A DNA stretch of 42,772 nt from Deltaproteobacteria bacterium (GTDB lineage: Bacteria > Desulfobacterota > Desulfarculia > Adiutricales > Adiutricaceae). This document shows positions 34,374 to 42,772 of this stretch, in pieces (within the stretch, counting starts at the first letter, position 1; each line of letters opens with the position of its first letter). A model generated the notes under the pieces. The model saw only the letters and a program-made list of their open reading frames with translations. It was not told the DNA's origin and did not search any database. Position numbers and translations under genes: made by a program. The stretch spans positions 1 through 42,772 of the forward strand of contig JAISWW010000096.1 of assembly GCA_031270705.1 (NCBI GenBank). Reading direction: 5' to 3'.

Positions 34374-35945
34374 ATGGAAGCCATATTTATCATCATCGCC
34401 AGCCTTATCTGCCTAGCTGTTTTCGCCTGCCTCATCGTGGGCCTCATTTGGCTGATCAAAAAAGTGGAGTTTACCGCCCCGTCTAGTAGCGGGATCCTCC
34501 GAACCTTAAATCAGCCCATTCTGAAGCGTCTTTTGGGTTTGGTCGTCTTGGGCCTTATCCTTCTTTGGCCCTTGGATCAAGTTAAAAACCTGGTTTGTGA
34601 AAGACAACGCCATTTTTTTGGGGTAGAGCGCGAGATAGGCCTTAGCTGGGGCGGCCAGCAAACCTTAATTGGCCCCTTTATCGTGGTGCCCTATGAGATC
34701 ATTGTCGCCTATGAAGTGGAAGTGGAGGTCACGGAAAACCAAAACCAGGAGACCAACAACTCCGCGATCTCGCGCAAAACAAAAAAGACCATTTTAGAAG
34801 ACCGCCGCGTCATTCGGCACGCCGCCATTCTCCCTAAAACCCTCGACGTCCGGGGCCGAATAGAGCCCGAAAAACGAGCCCGCGGCATCTATGAGGTCTT
34901 GGTTTACGCCAATAGCTTAAAAGTCTCCGGAACCTTTAGTCGGCCAGATCTCAAGATCCTCCATGAGCGCCTGGTTGAGGTCAAATGGGCCGAGGCCATC
35001 CTCGTGGTCGGCTTAACCGACACGCGAGCTTTTCGCGGCGTCAGCCCCTTGTCTTTTGGCCAGCGCCAATGGCCTTTTGAGCCAGGCGTCAAAAACGCGA
35101 AACTAGTGGAATCCGGCTTTTCGGCGGCCATAAATTTTGACCAAGAAACCGAGGTTCCCTTTGAGTTCGCCATGGAAATCGCCGGCTCCGATAGTTTCAA
35201 AATCGCCACTTTAGCCGAAAAAACCGTCATGGAGCTGGCTTCCCCCTGGCCGCACCCCAGTTTTATTGGCCAAGGCCTTCCTTATAAGCGCGAGATTGGC
35301 CCCGATGGCTTAACTGGCTTTACTGGCTATTGGAGCGTCCCCAACCTCACCCGCAACTATCCCCAGGTCATGAGCCTAGAAAACACCGTGGTTAAAGATA
35401 AGCAATCTCCTTTAGAGGAATACCTAGTGGGCGTGGCCTTGGTTGAGCCGGTGGATCTTTATAGATGTTTGGATCGGGCCATCAAATACGCCATCCTCTT
35501 TGTCGGTCTAACAATTTTAAGCTTTTTCCTCTTTGAGCTGGGCTCGCGTCGGTCGAACTCCAGGCGTTTGCGTATTGGGCAATACGCGATCATCGGCCTA
35601 GCTTTAGCGTTATTTTATTTGCTCTTATTGGCCCTAGCCGAGCATATAGGCTTTACCCCGGCCTACCTCGCGGCCTCGGGTTTAATTGTGGTTATGGTGG
35701 GCGGCTATGTCTTCCTAACGCTGAGGAAAATCAAGCCAGCCCTCTTAATAAGCTTAATTCTAACCTACCTTTATGGGGTTCTTTATATTATTCTTAATGA
35801 AGAGGATCTGGCTCTCCTGAGTGGCGCGGGCTTATTGGCTTTGGCTTTGGTCGCTCTAATGATCGCCACCAGAAACATGGCCGTCACCACAATTGAGGCT
35901 CTCCCCCAACCCCTCGAGGATCAAGAAAAGCCGGACGAAATTTAA
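34374..35945 (+). CDS. creD: CreD-like inner membrane protein
   Basis: 523 residues. The sequence has an N-terminal membrane segment, a second one at about 48-67, a long extracytoplasmic region beginning with the hallmark ER..FFGVEREIGLSWGGQQ then LIGPFIVVPYE, and a C-terminal membrane bundle. That bundle includes RIGQYAIIGLALALFYLLLL, AEHIGFTPAYLAAS and several further helices. Enterobacterial CreD is induced by CreBC and affects envelope integrity; its biochemical role is unclear. No creBC pair is adjacent here. It is monocistronic and followed by a strong inverted repeat. Confidence 0.9.
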   Translation: MEAIFIIIASLICLAVFACLIVGLIWLIKKVEFTAPSSSGILRTLNQPILKRLLGLVVLGLILLWPLDQVKNLVCERQRHFFGVEREIGLSWGGQQTLIGPFIVVPYEIIVAYEVEVEVTENQNQETNNSAISRKTKKTILEDRRVIRHAAILPKTLDVRGRIEPEKRARGIYEVLVYANSLKVSGTFSRPDLKILHERLVEVKWAEAILVVGLTDTRAFRGVSPLSFGQRQWPFEPGVKNAKLVESGFSAAINFDQETEVPFEFAMEIAGSDSFKIATLAEKTVMELASPWPHPSFIGQGLPYKREIGPDGLTGFTGYWSVPNLTRNYPQVMSLENTVVKDKQSPLEEYLVGVALVEPVDLYRCLDRAIKYAILFVGLTILSFFLFELGSRRSNSRRLRIGQYAIIGLALALFYLLLLALAEHIGFTPAYLAASGLIVVMVGGYVFLTLRKIKPALLISLILTYLYGVLYIILNEEDLALLSGAGLLALALVALMIATRNMAVTTIEALPQPLEDQEKPDEI

Positions 35946-36002
35946 AACAACCGCTCGCGAAAAAAGACCGGGCGAAAAAAAAGACCTCGCGAAATAATAG
36001 AT

Positions 36003-36040
36003 CTTCATGGATCGGCCAAAACTTTGGCCGATCCATGAAG
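36003..36040 (+). terminator. 18-bp inverted repeat after creD
   Basis: CTTCATGGATCGGCCAAA pairs perfectly with TTTGGCCGATCCATGAAG around a two-base centre, 58 bases past the stop. It has no U tract after it, so Rho-independent termination is uncertain. The rest of 35946-36477 is AT-rich and empty to my reading. Confidence 0.5.
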
Positions 36041-36477
36041 CCTCTCTAAATAAACCCGCCGAAATCTTTGGGTCTGGCCCATTTCGCCTCTCTCAAAATC
36101 GTTATCTTTTAGACCAGGATCTCATAATTTGGCTAGATCCAATTTTCTCTAGAGCTAAGCGCTAAAAGCCCCACTTTTTTCTCCCGTCGGCGAAAAATTG
36201 AGACCAATTGGGCGGCTAATAATAGGCCAGGATCAATCTATTTTTTCTAGCCCGCTTGATATGGCCGAAAAAATATGGTAAAAATTAATTGGCGGATAGA
36301 AGGACGCTAAAATTTATTTTTTTACAATTTTAAGATAAAAAATCGTATTCATATTATAAATCATACTTAAAGACCATATTTTACCAAAAATTTATAACAA
36401 TTATAAAAGCCCAACTTTTTTGAGATCTCCCGCGGAACGCCTAAAGATAAGCTAAAATTGAAAATATTCTACGCCTT

Positions 36478-36506
36478 TTGACAGTCTCTAGTTTCAATCA
36501 TATAAA
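36478..36506 (+). promoter_or_regulatory. Near-consensus sigma70 promoter of MFS gene
   Basis: TTGACA (36478-36483), exactly 17 bases, TATAAA (36501-36506), about 80 bases before the start codon. Confidence 0.75.
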
Positions 36507-36585
36507 TAATTGACCCGCTTTTTACGCTTTGGCCTGGGACTGACCTATTTTTGCCCCTAGCCCTCAGGATCAGAACAGGTTTTTT

Positions 36586-37779
36586 ATGGCCCCTAAAACC
36601 CATTCCTTAATGTGGAGCGGCTTGGCTTTACTCATTGTCTACCTGGCCGTTTCTTTGCCTCTCCCGGTCATCGCCACTTTTGTGACTGAACAGCTCCATT
36701 TTTCCAACGCTTTAGGCGGTCTAGCCGTGGGAGCGGCCTTTTTAACCACCATTTTCACTCGCGGCTGGGCTGGGCGGTTTTCGGATAAACGCGGCGGCCA
36801 ACTATGTCTTTTTTACGGTTTAGCCCTCTATTCTTTGGCCATCTTTATCTGTTTTCTGGCCGCTTGGCGGATGAGCCAGCCAAGCCTGGCTCTCATATTA
36901 TTATTGGTTGGCCGGGCTCTATTGGGGGTGGGGGAAAGCTTCGCCATAGTGGGGATCTTAAGTTGGCGCATTGACTTAAAAGGCCCAGACCGCTCAGGCC
37001 TAGTCTTCGCGGTGGTGGGGGCGGTCATGTATGGATCTTTAGCTATTGGCGGCCCCTTAGGCCTTTATATTTATAAAACCTGGGGTTTAGCCAAATTGAC
37101 TCTCGTCTGTTTGCCCTTGCCCCTCATGGGCTGGGTCATGTTTTCTTTGGCCCCCAAATCCGCGCCGCGCCCGGCCAAACAAAAAACGCCTTTTTTAAGC
37201 ATTATTGGGCGCGTTTGGGCCCAAGGAACGGTTGTGGGTCTCCAAGGCGTGGGCTTCGCTCTCATTGGGGCCTTCATAAACCGCTATTTCGCCAATAAAG
37301 GCTGGCTAGGAGCTGGTTACGCCTTAACCGCTTTTGGGGCGGGCTTTGTTTTGACGCGGCTGTGTTTTGGCCGTTTGCCGGATCTTTATGGCGGTTACCG
37401 GGTGGCTGTGGTGGCTTTAAGCCTTGAGGCCTTGGGTCAGGCCTTGCTTTGGCTCGCTCCCTTTTCGGCGGTGGCTCTGGGCGGGGCTTTTTTAACTGGC
37501 TTAGGCTGCTCTTTGGTTTATCCCGCCATGGGCCTAGAAATCATCAAAATCTCGGCCCCCGAGATCCGGGGAGCCGCGGTGGGAGCTTTCGCGATTTTCC
37601 AAGATGTCGCCTACGGGGCCACGGCGCCGGTGGTGGGCTTTTTTATTGACCATTTTGGCTATTCCATAGTTTTTCCTCTCGGCCTTTTGGCGGCTATTTT
37701 GGGCTTAATATTGGCTTTAATCTTAAAAAAATCCGCTTATATTAAAACCAAAGAGCGGGAGAGTTTAGCGCAAAATTAA
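36586..37779 (+). CDS. MFS transporter (YhhS/YfcJ-like)
   Basis: 397 residues with the twelve-helix major facilitator plan. The first helix pair with VYLAVSLPLPVIATFVTEQL and the loop GGLAVGAAFLTTIFTRGWAGR then FSDKRGGQ fit the YhhS/YfcJ branch, whose substrates are poorly known (arabinose-like or drug efflux activity has been proposed for some members). The motif A-like loop between helices 2 and 3 is intact. It is monocistronic with its own strong promoter, and converges on hemB with a shared terminator. Confidence 0.88.
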   Translation: MAPKTHSLMWSGLALLIVYLAVSLPLPVIATFVTEQLHFSNALGGLAVGAAFLTTIFTRGWAGRFSDKRGGQLCLFYGLALYSLAIFICFLAAWRMSQPSLALILLLVGRALLGVGESFAIVGILSWRIDLKGPDRSGLVFAVVGAVMYGSLAIGGPLGLYIYKTWGLAKLTLVCLPLPLMGWVMFSLAPKSAPRPAKQKTPFLSIIGRVWAQGTVVGLQGVGFALIGAFINRYFANKGWLGAGYALTAFGAGFVLTRLCFGRLPDLYGGYRVAVVALSLEALGQALLWLAPFSAVALGGAFLTGLGCSLVYPAMGLEIIKISAPEIRGAAVGAFAIFQDVAYGATAPVVGFFIDHFGYSIVFPLGLLAAILGLILALILKKSAYIKTKERESLAQN

Positions 37780-37822
37780 AAAAGTCCCAAAGACGAAAAA
37801 TTTTTCGTCTTTGAGACTTTTT
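37778..37822. terminator. Bidirectional terminator between MFS gene and hemB
   Basis: A long stem of about 22 bp with one mismatch: AAAAAAGTCCCAAAGACGAA pairs with the matching half ending in GACTTTTT. It has A runs on the left and T runs on the right, and so can end transcripts from both sides. Confidence 0.9.
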
Positions 37823-37850
37823 AGTCTTTTTTTCTTTTTGGCCTAAAAAT

Positions 37851-38819
37851 CTATAGCCAAGGCAAAACCTCTGGGGCGAGATAAGTCAGAATCAGATCCG
37901 CCCCGGCCCTTTTTATCCCTATTAAAGATTCCAAAGCCACGGCCCGAAAATCCACCGCCCCCACCGCCGCCGCGGCTTTTATCATGGCCATTTCCCCACT
38001 GACCTGATAAGCGGCTAAAGGCCGATCCAGGCGATCGCGAATCTCCCGGACAATATCCAGATAAGGCCCGGCTGGTTTGACCATTATAATGTCCGCCCCC
38101 TCGGCCAGATCCAGCTCCACCTCATAGCGAGCCTCCAACCTATTGGCGGGATCCATCTGATAGCCGCGCCTATCCCCAAAACTGGGAGCGGAATCGGCGG
38201 CGGCTCGAAATGGCCCATAATAAGCGCTCGCGTATTTAACGCTGTAGGCCATGATGGGTATATCCTCAAAGCCGGCCTCGTCCAAAACTTTTCTAATGGC
38301 CGCCACTCGCCCATCCATCATGTCCGAAGGCGCGACCATATCGGCTCCCGCTTTGACGTGGGTTAAGGCTTGCTCAGCCAAATGGGTCAAACTGGGATCA
38401 TTTAAGACTTTTTGGTCGGCTATTAAGCCGCAATGGCCATGGCTCGTATATTCGCATAGGCACACGTCAGTAATAACCACCATTGGGGGAACCGCGGCTT
38501 TTATGGCTTTTATGGCTAAAGGCACAGGGCCGTCTGGATCCGCTCCGGAAGAGCCGACCATATCTTTATAATCAGGCAGGCCAAAGAGCAATAAAGCCCT
38601 CCCCCCTTGGCCATAAAAGGTTTCGGCCAATTTCGCGGCCTCATCTGGCGACAGATGATATTGCCCGGGCAAAGAGGGAATGGGCCTTTTTTGGTTCTGG
38701 CCCGAGACTACAAAAATAGGGTAGATCAGATCCAAAGGAGTCAGTTGGGTTTCGCGGACTAGCTCCCTAATGGCCCTATGATCCCGAAGTCGGCGCGGAC
38801 GATGGATAGGCCAGCCCAT
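37851..38819 (-). CDS. hemB: Porphobilinogen synthase (delta-aminolevulinate dehydratase)
   Basis: Condenses two aminolevulinate molecules to porphobilinogen, feeding heme, siroheme and corrinoid synthesis. The 322 residues carry the zinc-type cysteine motif VCLCEYTSHGHCGLI and both active-site lysine regions: MAYSVKYASAYYGPFR and MVKPAGPYLDIVREI. Length and motifs are canonical. It lies 26 bases after dnaJ, in the same orientation, so it is likely the last gene of that operon. The corrinoid-type protein elsewhere in this window would need this pathway if cobalamin is made. Confidence 0.96.
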   Translation of the reverse strand: MGWPIHRPRRLRDHRAIRELVRETQLTPLDLIYPIFVVSGQNQKRPIPSLPGQYHLSPDEAAKLAETFYGQGGRALLLFGLPDYKDMVGSSGADPDGPVPLAIKAIKAAVPPMVVITDVCLCEYTSHGHCGLIADQKVLNDPSLTHLAEQALTHVKAGADMVAPSDMMDGRVAAIRKVLDEAGFEDIPIMAYSVKYASAYYGPFRAAADSAPSFGDRRGYQMDPANRLEARYEVELDLAEGADIIMVKPAGPYLDIVREIRDRLDRPLAAYQVSGEMAMIKAAAAVGAVDFRAVALESLIGIKRAGADLILTYLAPEVLPWL

Positions 38820-38845
38820 GAATTTTCCCCCAAAGCTTCGCTCAA

Positions 38846-39970
38846 TCAGCCATTAAAAACGTTTTTGATCTTTTTGCCCACTTTGCGGGTCCAACCGCGC
38901 AAAGGGGATTGCCCTTTTTTCTCTCGCTCGATCTCCCCAAACTCCATCAAAAGCTCTTTTTGGCGCTCGGTGAGATCTTTAGGGATAGTCACGGTCAAAG
39001 CCACGATAAAATCCCCGGTCTGACGATAGCCGCTAGGGTCTTTAAAGCCCTGGCCAGTAAGGCGAATCAGCTTGCCGTTTTGGCTGCCAGCGGGAACTTT
39101 GATGGTGGTCAGGCCACCCGTGACCGTGGGGGCTTCCACTTCGCCGCCCAAAGCCGCGGTGACCATGTCAATTTTGTGCTCCAAAATTAAATGGTTTTTT
39201 TCGCGACTAAAAGAATCCTGACGCCGGACAGCCACTTCCACGTATAGATCGCCATTTTGGCCGCCTTTGGGGCCAGCCTCCCCTTGCCCTCTTAACAACA
39301 GACGAAAACCCGTGTTAACGCCAGCCGGAACCTTAACGGCTAAGGTCTTTTGTCGGCGGATCCGGCCTTGGCCTCGACACTCGGGGCAAGGATCGCTAGC
39401 CCATTCCCCAGAGCCATGGCATTTGGAGCAAGTGGTGGCCATGCTAAAAAAGCCGCGACTCTGAACAATCTGGCCCGCGCCGCCGCATTGAGGACAAATC
39501 TGAAAAATACCCGAGCGCGAGCCCGTGCCATTACAAGAATCGCAATGCTCCTCGCGGGGGATAGTAATTTCTTTTTCAACCCCTGTGTACGATTCCACAA
39601 AATCAATATGGAGCTCTACCCCTAAGTCCCGGCCTTTTTTGGGCCCCCGACGAGCGTTTTGGCCGCCAAAGATGTCGGAGAAAATATCCCCAAAACTGGA
39701 GAAAATATCGCCAAAGCCTTGGAAACCCTGGAAGCCATGACGCTTGAGGCCATCATGGCCATATTGGTCATAAAGGCTTCTTTTTTCCGGATCGCTTAAA
39801 ACCTCATAGGCCTCAGCGGCCTCTTTAAAACGATCCTCAGCCTGGGCGTCCCCTTGGTTGCGGTCAGGGTGGTATTTGAGGGCCATGGCCCGATAAGCTT
39901 TTTTGATGGCCTCGGGCTCCGCGTCCCTGGCCACGCCCAAAATAGAATAATAATCAGCCTTAGAGCTCAT
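38846..39970 (-). CDS. dnaJ: Chaperone protein DnaJ
   Basis: Hsp40 co-chaperone of DnaK. The 374 residues are a full-length type I DnaJ: a J domain with HPD in KYHPDRNQGD, a Gly/Phe region (residues about 75-100), four zinc-finger repeats (CDSCNGTGS, CPQCGGAGQ, CSKCHGSGE, CPECRGQG), and the C-terminal substrate domains. A basic C-terminal tail follows. No dnaK or grpE gene is adjacent. It lies 40 bases after the small helical protein gene and just ahead of hemB. Confidence 0.97.
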   Translation of the reverse strand: MSSKADYYSILGVARDAEPEAIKKAYRAMALKYHPDRNQGDAQAEDRFKEAAEAYEVLSDPEKRSLYDQYGHDGLKRHGFQGFQGFGDIFSSFGDIFSDIFGGQNARRGPKKGRDLGVELHIDFVESYTGVEKEITIPREEHCDSCNGTGSRSGIFQICPQCGGAGQIVQSRGFFSMATTCSKCHGSGEWASDPCPECRGQGRIRRQKTLAVKVPAGVNTGFRLLLRGQGEAGPKGGQNGDLYVEVAVRRQDSFSREKNHLILEHKIDMVTAALGGEVEAPTVTGGLTTIKVPAGSQNGKLIRLTGQGFKDPSGYRQTGDFIVALTVTIPKDLTERQKELLMEFGEIEREKKGQSPLRGWTRKVGKKIKNVFNG

Positions 39971-40010
39971 GAAAACGCCTTACTCGCTAAATATAGATGA
40001 TCCTGGATCT

Positions 40011-40364
40011 TTATGAAGTTTGTTGATCCAACTGGCCCAAAAGCTCTTGGGCCTTATCCCGGTAAAAGAGCAAACCCGCCTCTTGGGCTTTCTGGGCCAA
40101 AGAGGTCAATTCCTCGACTTTTGGACTTTGGCCTAAATATTGGTTAGCCAGGCTATAGAGAAAAAAATTGCCCTCGCCCACGGCCATAGCCAAAATGTCT
40201 CGCAAGCCCTCATGATCCTTGGCTTTTCGGAAAAGCTCAGCCGATTCCGCTGGAAAGCCTCGCGTCAAGAGCTCGCGACCAGCTCGGCTCAAGACTTCTG
40301 GGGCGGTTTTGGGGTGGTCGATCAGGGCCCGGCGATCTTTCCATTTTAAGGCGGATTTGGCCAT
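40011..40364 (-). CDS. Small helical protein upstream of dnaJ, function unknown
   Basis: About 117 residues from the ATG at 40364; an ATG at 40376 and a TTG at 40382 are alternatives, so the start is uncertain. The protein is alpha-helical with TPR-like character: ELLTRGFPAESAELFRKAKD, then LANQYLGQ and LAQKAQEAGLLFYRDKAQEL. I recognise no named family. Being first in an operon with dnaJ and hemB, it may assist protein folding or assembly, but that is inferred from position alone. Confidence 0.65.
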   Translation of the reverse strand: MAKSALKWKDRRALIDHPKTAPEVLSRAGRELLTRGFPAESAELFRKAKDHEGLRDILAMAVGEGNFFLYSLANQYLGQSPKVEELTSLAQKAQEAGLLFYRDKAQELLGQLDQQTS

Positions 40365-40416
40365 ATTTAAGGTCATCCTCAAAAATTTTGGTCAGCCGGA
40401 CATGACGGCTAAAGCA

Positions 40417-40455
40417 AATATAATCATCCTGAAAGCCCTGTCAAGACAATTTGTC
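40417..40455 (-). promoter_or_regulatory. Promoter and palindrome of the dnaJ-hemB operon
   Basis: Minus strand TTGACA (40439-40444), 16 bases, TATATT (40417-40422). Directly upstream lies GACAATTTGTC (40445-40455), an 11-base palindrome that could be an operator. No CIRCE element and no clear sigma32 site were found. The remainder of 40456-40967 is AT-rich and appears empty. Confidence 0.55.
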
Positions 40456-40967
40456 AATTAATTTCCCCTAAAATGAAGTAAATTTTTTCACCCCTAAAAA
40501 CCGTAAGGGACTCTTAGCTTCTTGGTCGTACGCCCTTGGGCGGATTCGGCTGGAAAGCGGTTTCTCCGCCATCCCAAATTTTGAGGCTTTTCTTGAATTT
40601 TCCCTCGGAACATAGAAATTATTGGGGTCAAATCCATTTAAAAATCTTTATTGAAAATAAAATCTGGGCATATGTAAAAATAAGGAGTAAAAATATAAAT
40701 CTTTGCCTATTATTCTAATTTTTAAATATCAATAGAGAATCAGATAAACTAAAGACCTAGACTGCTCCCAATCTGAAAAAAAGCATGGAAGAGTATATGA
40801 TAAGTTACCATAGATGCGGATTATTAATCATTTATTTTAAGATAGAAATACCTAAAATACCATAAAAAAGTATAAAGATTTTATTTTAAAAAATATAGTC
40901 CTAGAAAAAAATAATTGTAACTCTTTATATTTTGAATTTCTTCATAATAACAAATATTTTTAAATAT

Positions 40968-41651
40968 TTAGAGTTTCGGTAAGACAAATTTTTCATAAAT
41001 GGAGAGGTTAGTCAACCCGGCTAGCGCTGATATGTACTTATGATACTCTTTAACGCCTAAGTACAAAGAGCGTAGGCTACTTATCTCGACTAGCGGCGAT
41101 AAGTCTATCAGATTCTTACAGTAACTCAAGACTATCGCGGTCAGGTTAGGCAACCCGACTAGAGGCGATATGTCTGTCAGTTTTTGGCAGAACGACAGAT
41201 CCAATCTGGACAGGCTAGGCAAGCCAGCTAGAGGCGATATGTCTGTCAATTTTTGGCAGAACGACAGATCCAATCTGGACAGGCTAGGCAAGCCAGCAAG
41301 AGGCGATATGTCTGTCAATTTTTGGCAGAACGACAGATCCAATCTGGACAGGCTAGGCAACCCGGTTAGCGGAGATATGTCTTTCAGACTTTGGCACCGC
41401 GACAGATCCAAATCGTACAGGCGAGTCAACCCGGCGACCGCCGATATATCTGTCAGCTTTTTACAGCGATACAGATCCAAAAAGTACAGGCAAGTCAATC
41501 CGGCGACCGCCGATATGTCTTTCAGTATCTCGCAACCGGATAAAGACAAAGAGAACAGGGTATTTAACCCGAAGACAGCTGATATGTCTTTCAGCCTCAC
41601 GCAGGAACCTGGGCCAAAATGGCCCACTTTTCTCAGAGAAAATTTGGCCAC
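40968..41651 (-). CDS. Cysteine-bearing leucine-rich-repeat protein
   Basis: 227 residues made of nine repeats of about 23 residues, with consensus LTDISPLAGLPSLSRLDLSF then CQK. Three consecutive units (DNA 41164-41370) are nearly identical at 69-base spacing, indicating recent copying. No signal peptide or membrane segment is visible. The start is the GTG at 41651; its ribosome binding site is poor and the frame stays open upstream without another start, so a 5' loss is possible. LRR proteins of this internalin-like type bind proteins and are common in host-associated bacteria; the partner is unknown. Confidence 0.75.
   Translation of the reverse strand: MAKFSLRKVGHFGPGSCVRLKDISAVFGLNTLFSLSLSGCEILKDISAVAGLTCLYFLDLYRCKKLTDISAVAGLTRLYDLDLSRCQSLKDISPLTGLPSLSRLDLSFCQKLTDISPLAGLPSLSRLDLSFCQKLTDISPLAGLPSLSRLDLSFCQKLTDISPLVGLPNLTAIVLSYCKNLIDLSPLVEISSLRSLYLGVKEYHKYISALAGLTNLSIYEKFVLPKL
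41164..41370 (-). repeat. Three near-identical 69-bp tandem units in LRR gene
   Basis: Units begin at 41164, 41233 and 41302 with GGCGATATGTCTGTCA and differ by only a few bases, far less than the flanking repeats. They keep the reading frame. Confidence 0.92.
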
Positions 41652-42191
41652 CTCTGTTAGGGAAATTTTAAAATTCTCAAAAAAAATGAGCCACCCATAA
41701 AATGACCGTATAAGCTCTTTTAAATATAAATAAACTTCGTTAGGATTAAAAATTATTATATAATAATAATTATTTTATACGATTATAATTTAAAAATTGA
41801 GATATTATTAATTTTTGAGTTTTGGGCAGTAGAGGCCGTGGTTCCCCGGCCTTCAAGCGTCTCTATCCTCATTTTAATGGCGCTAGTGGGTAGTATCTAG
41901 TCCATCAATAAGACCCAATCCTAATGTCAAGGAAAAAGACTGGAGACCGTATTAAAATACTGTGGAGGCGCCCTATCTATTACTGACTTAGAGTTGGGCC
42001 TGACTTAGCCTTGGGCTTAAAAGCGTCAAAGCTTCGCTCAAACATCGGTTGGTCGCTTAGCTCATGGACTAAACGGTTCGCTTGTCCTTGCGTTGGAGAG
42101 AGTTGACACAATGAGAGGCTCACCACTCTGACGCGCCCTTTTGTTCTGTCGCGGTTTACGCGGTCATCAGGCAAAAAAACTATTTCACCAA
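41652..42191. other. Gap between the two LRR genes
   Basis: 41700-41830 is AT-rich. 41830-42190 is more balanced in composition and has a 64-codon minus frame (41980-42174, beginning MPDDRVNRDRTKGRVRVV) that I cannot assign. It could be a decayed gene. No LRR units or inverted terminal repeats were recognised in it. Confidence 0.45.
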
Positions 42192-42772
42192 TTAAGTCAG
42201 GTTAGGCAACCCGGCGAGCGCCGATCTGTCTGTTAGATTCGCGCAGTCCCCCAAGTTCAAATCTGTCAGGTTAATCAACCCGGCTAGCGGGGATATATCT
42301 GTCAGACTCGCGCAACCGCTTAAGTTTAAAGACCAAAGGTTAGTCAATCCGGCTAGCGGCGATATGTCTATCAAACTCTGACCATTCACTTCCAATAGTG
42401 ACAAGTTAGTCAACCCGGCTAACGGCGATATGTCTGCCAGACTCTCACAGTCACTTAAGTTCAAATCGGTCAGATTAAGCAACCCGACTAACGGCGATAT
42501 GTCTATCAGACTCTCGCAGAAGTCCAAATCCAAAGTGGTCAGGTTAGTCAATCCGGATAGCGGCGATATGTCTGTCAGACTCTCACAACCGCCCAAGTAC
42601 AACTTTGTCAGTTTAGTCAATCCGGCTAGTGGCGATATATCTGTCAGAGTCTTACACCACGACAAGATCAACTCGGTTAGGTTAGTCAAGTCGGCTAACC
42701 CCGATATGTCTGTCAGATTTCCGAGGCCCCAAAAGAACAAATGGGTTAGGTTAGTCAACCTGGCTAGCGGCG
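42192..42772 (-). CDS. Leucine-rich-repeat protein, C-terminal part only
   Basis: About 190 residues, open at the right window edge so the N-terminus is missing. It is entirely made of 22- to 23-residue repeats of the form LTDISPLAGLTNLTDLNLSD then CES, about eight and a half of them. The last repeat ends with a TAA at 42192. Repeats differ more from one another than the three central units of the neighbouring LRR gene. Both genes are on the same strand, 540 bases apart, so this is a tandem LRR family locus. The partner or location in the cell is unknown. Confidence 0.85.
   Translation of the reverse strand, partial: PLARLTNLTHLFFWGLGNLTDISGLADLTNLTELILSWCKTLTDISPLAGLTKLTKLYLGGCESLTDISPLSGLTNLTTLDLDFCESLIDISPLVGLLNLTDLNLSDCESLADISPLAGLTNLSLLEVNGQSLIDISPLAGLTNLWSLNLSGCASLTDISPLAGLINLTDLNLGDCANLTDRSALAGLPNLT

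Noticed and set aside
40797-40865. A 22-codon plus frame in the gap before the LRR genes
   Set aside because: Very AT-rich, with only a marginal GGAAGAG upstream and no context; probably chance.
41980-42174. A 64-codon minus frame between the LRR genes
   Set aside because: No recognisable family, no ribosome binding site and no partner; kept only as a note on the gap.
41164-42772. Regularly spaced repeats that could suggest a CRISPR array
   Set aside because: The period is 69 bp, the whole stretch is translated in one frame, and it encodes leucine-rich repeats.

Overview
The window reads as chromosomal DNA of a Gram-negative, anaerobic bacterium. The best fit is a Desulfobacterota (Deltaproteobacteria)-like lineage: it carries a three-gene [FeFe] hydrogenase, paired PilT-type ATPases, a ftsH-folP-cdaA-ybbR-glmM cluster, a GlgA/GH57 pair, a corrinoid-binding protein, HtrA and a CreD-like envelope protein. 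This placement is inferred from gene content and was not tested by any search. Coding DNA is moderately GC-rich, intergenic DNA is very AT-rich, and TTG/GTG starts are common.

Layout. 1-950: the start of a PF09820-type AAA ATPase gene and a broken IS630-like transposase. 973-5306: hydrogenase operon on the minus strand (NuoE-like, NuoF-like and catalytic subunits) with an unusual leader holding a 22-codon reading frame and a terminator-like hairpin. 5307-6442: AT-rich gap with a duplicated double-hairpin element. 6443-9675: ahcY, an exported protein of unknown role, and a dual-specificity-type phosphatase. 9802-13915: minus-strand operon pilT, pilU-like, a zinc-ribbon/receiver-like protein, and a NYN-domain RNase-like protein with an OST-HTH-like region. 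14008-15660: glnS. 16000-20045: glgA and a GH57/DUF3536 protein, ending in a terminator.

20129-22530 is the least ordinary stretch. It holds two closely related small XRE regulators on the minus strand, then two diverged copies of a roughly 257-bp non-coding module. Each module carries a near-consensus sigma70 promoter with exact 17-bp spacing pointing left. 22531-24781: strong terminator, htrA/degP and a DUF1844 gene. 25174-26917: a GntR/UTRA regulator and a corrinoid-type protein whose cobalamin-binding loop is interrupted by Asn-His-Gly repeats. 27050-33796: infA, then ftsH-folP-cdaA-ybbR-glmM, linking membrane proteolysis, folate synthesis, cyclic-di-AMP synthesis and cell-wall precursor synthesis. 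33894-37822: a 70-residue unknown protein, a CreD-like protein and an MFS transporter. 37851-40455: minus-strand operon of a small helical protein, dnaJ and hemB. 40968-42772: two cysteine-bearing leucine-rich-repeat genes, the second running off the window.

No rRNA, tRNA or CRISPR array was recognised. Most genes are housekeeping. The second-look candidates are the XRE/non-coding module region, the hydrogenase leader, the repeat-filled corrinoid site and the pilT-NYN operon.
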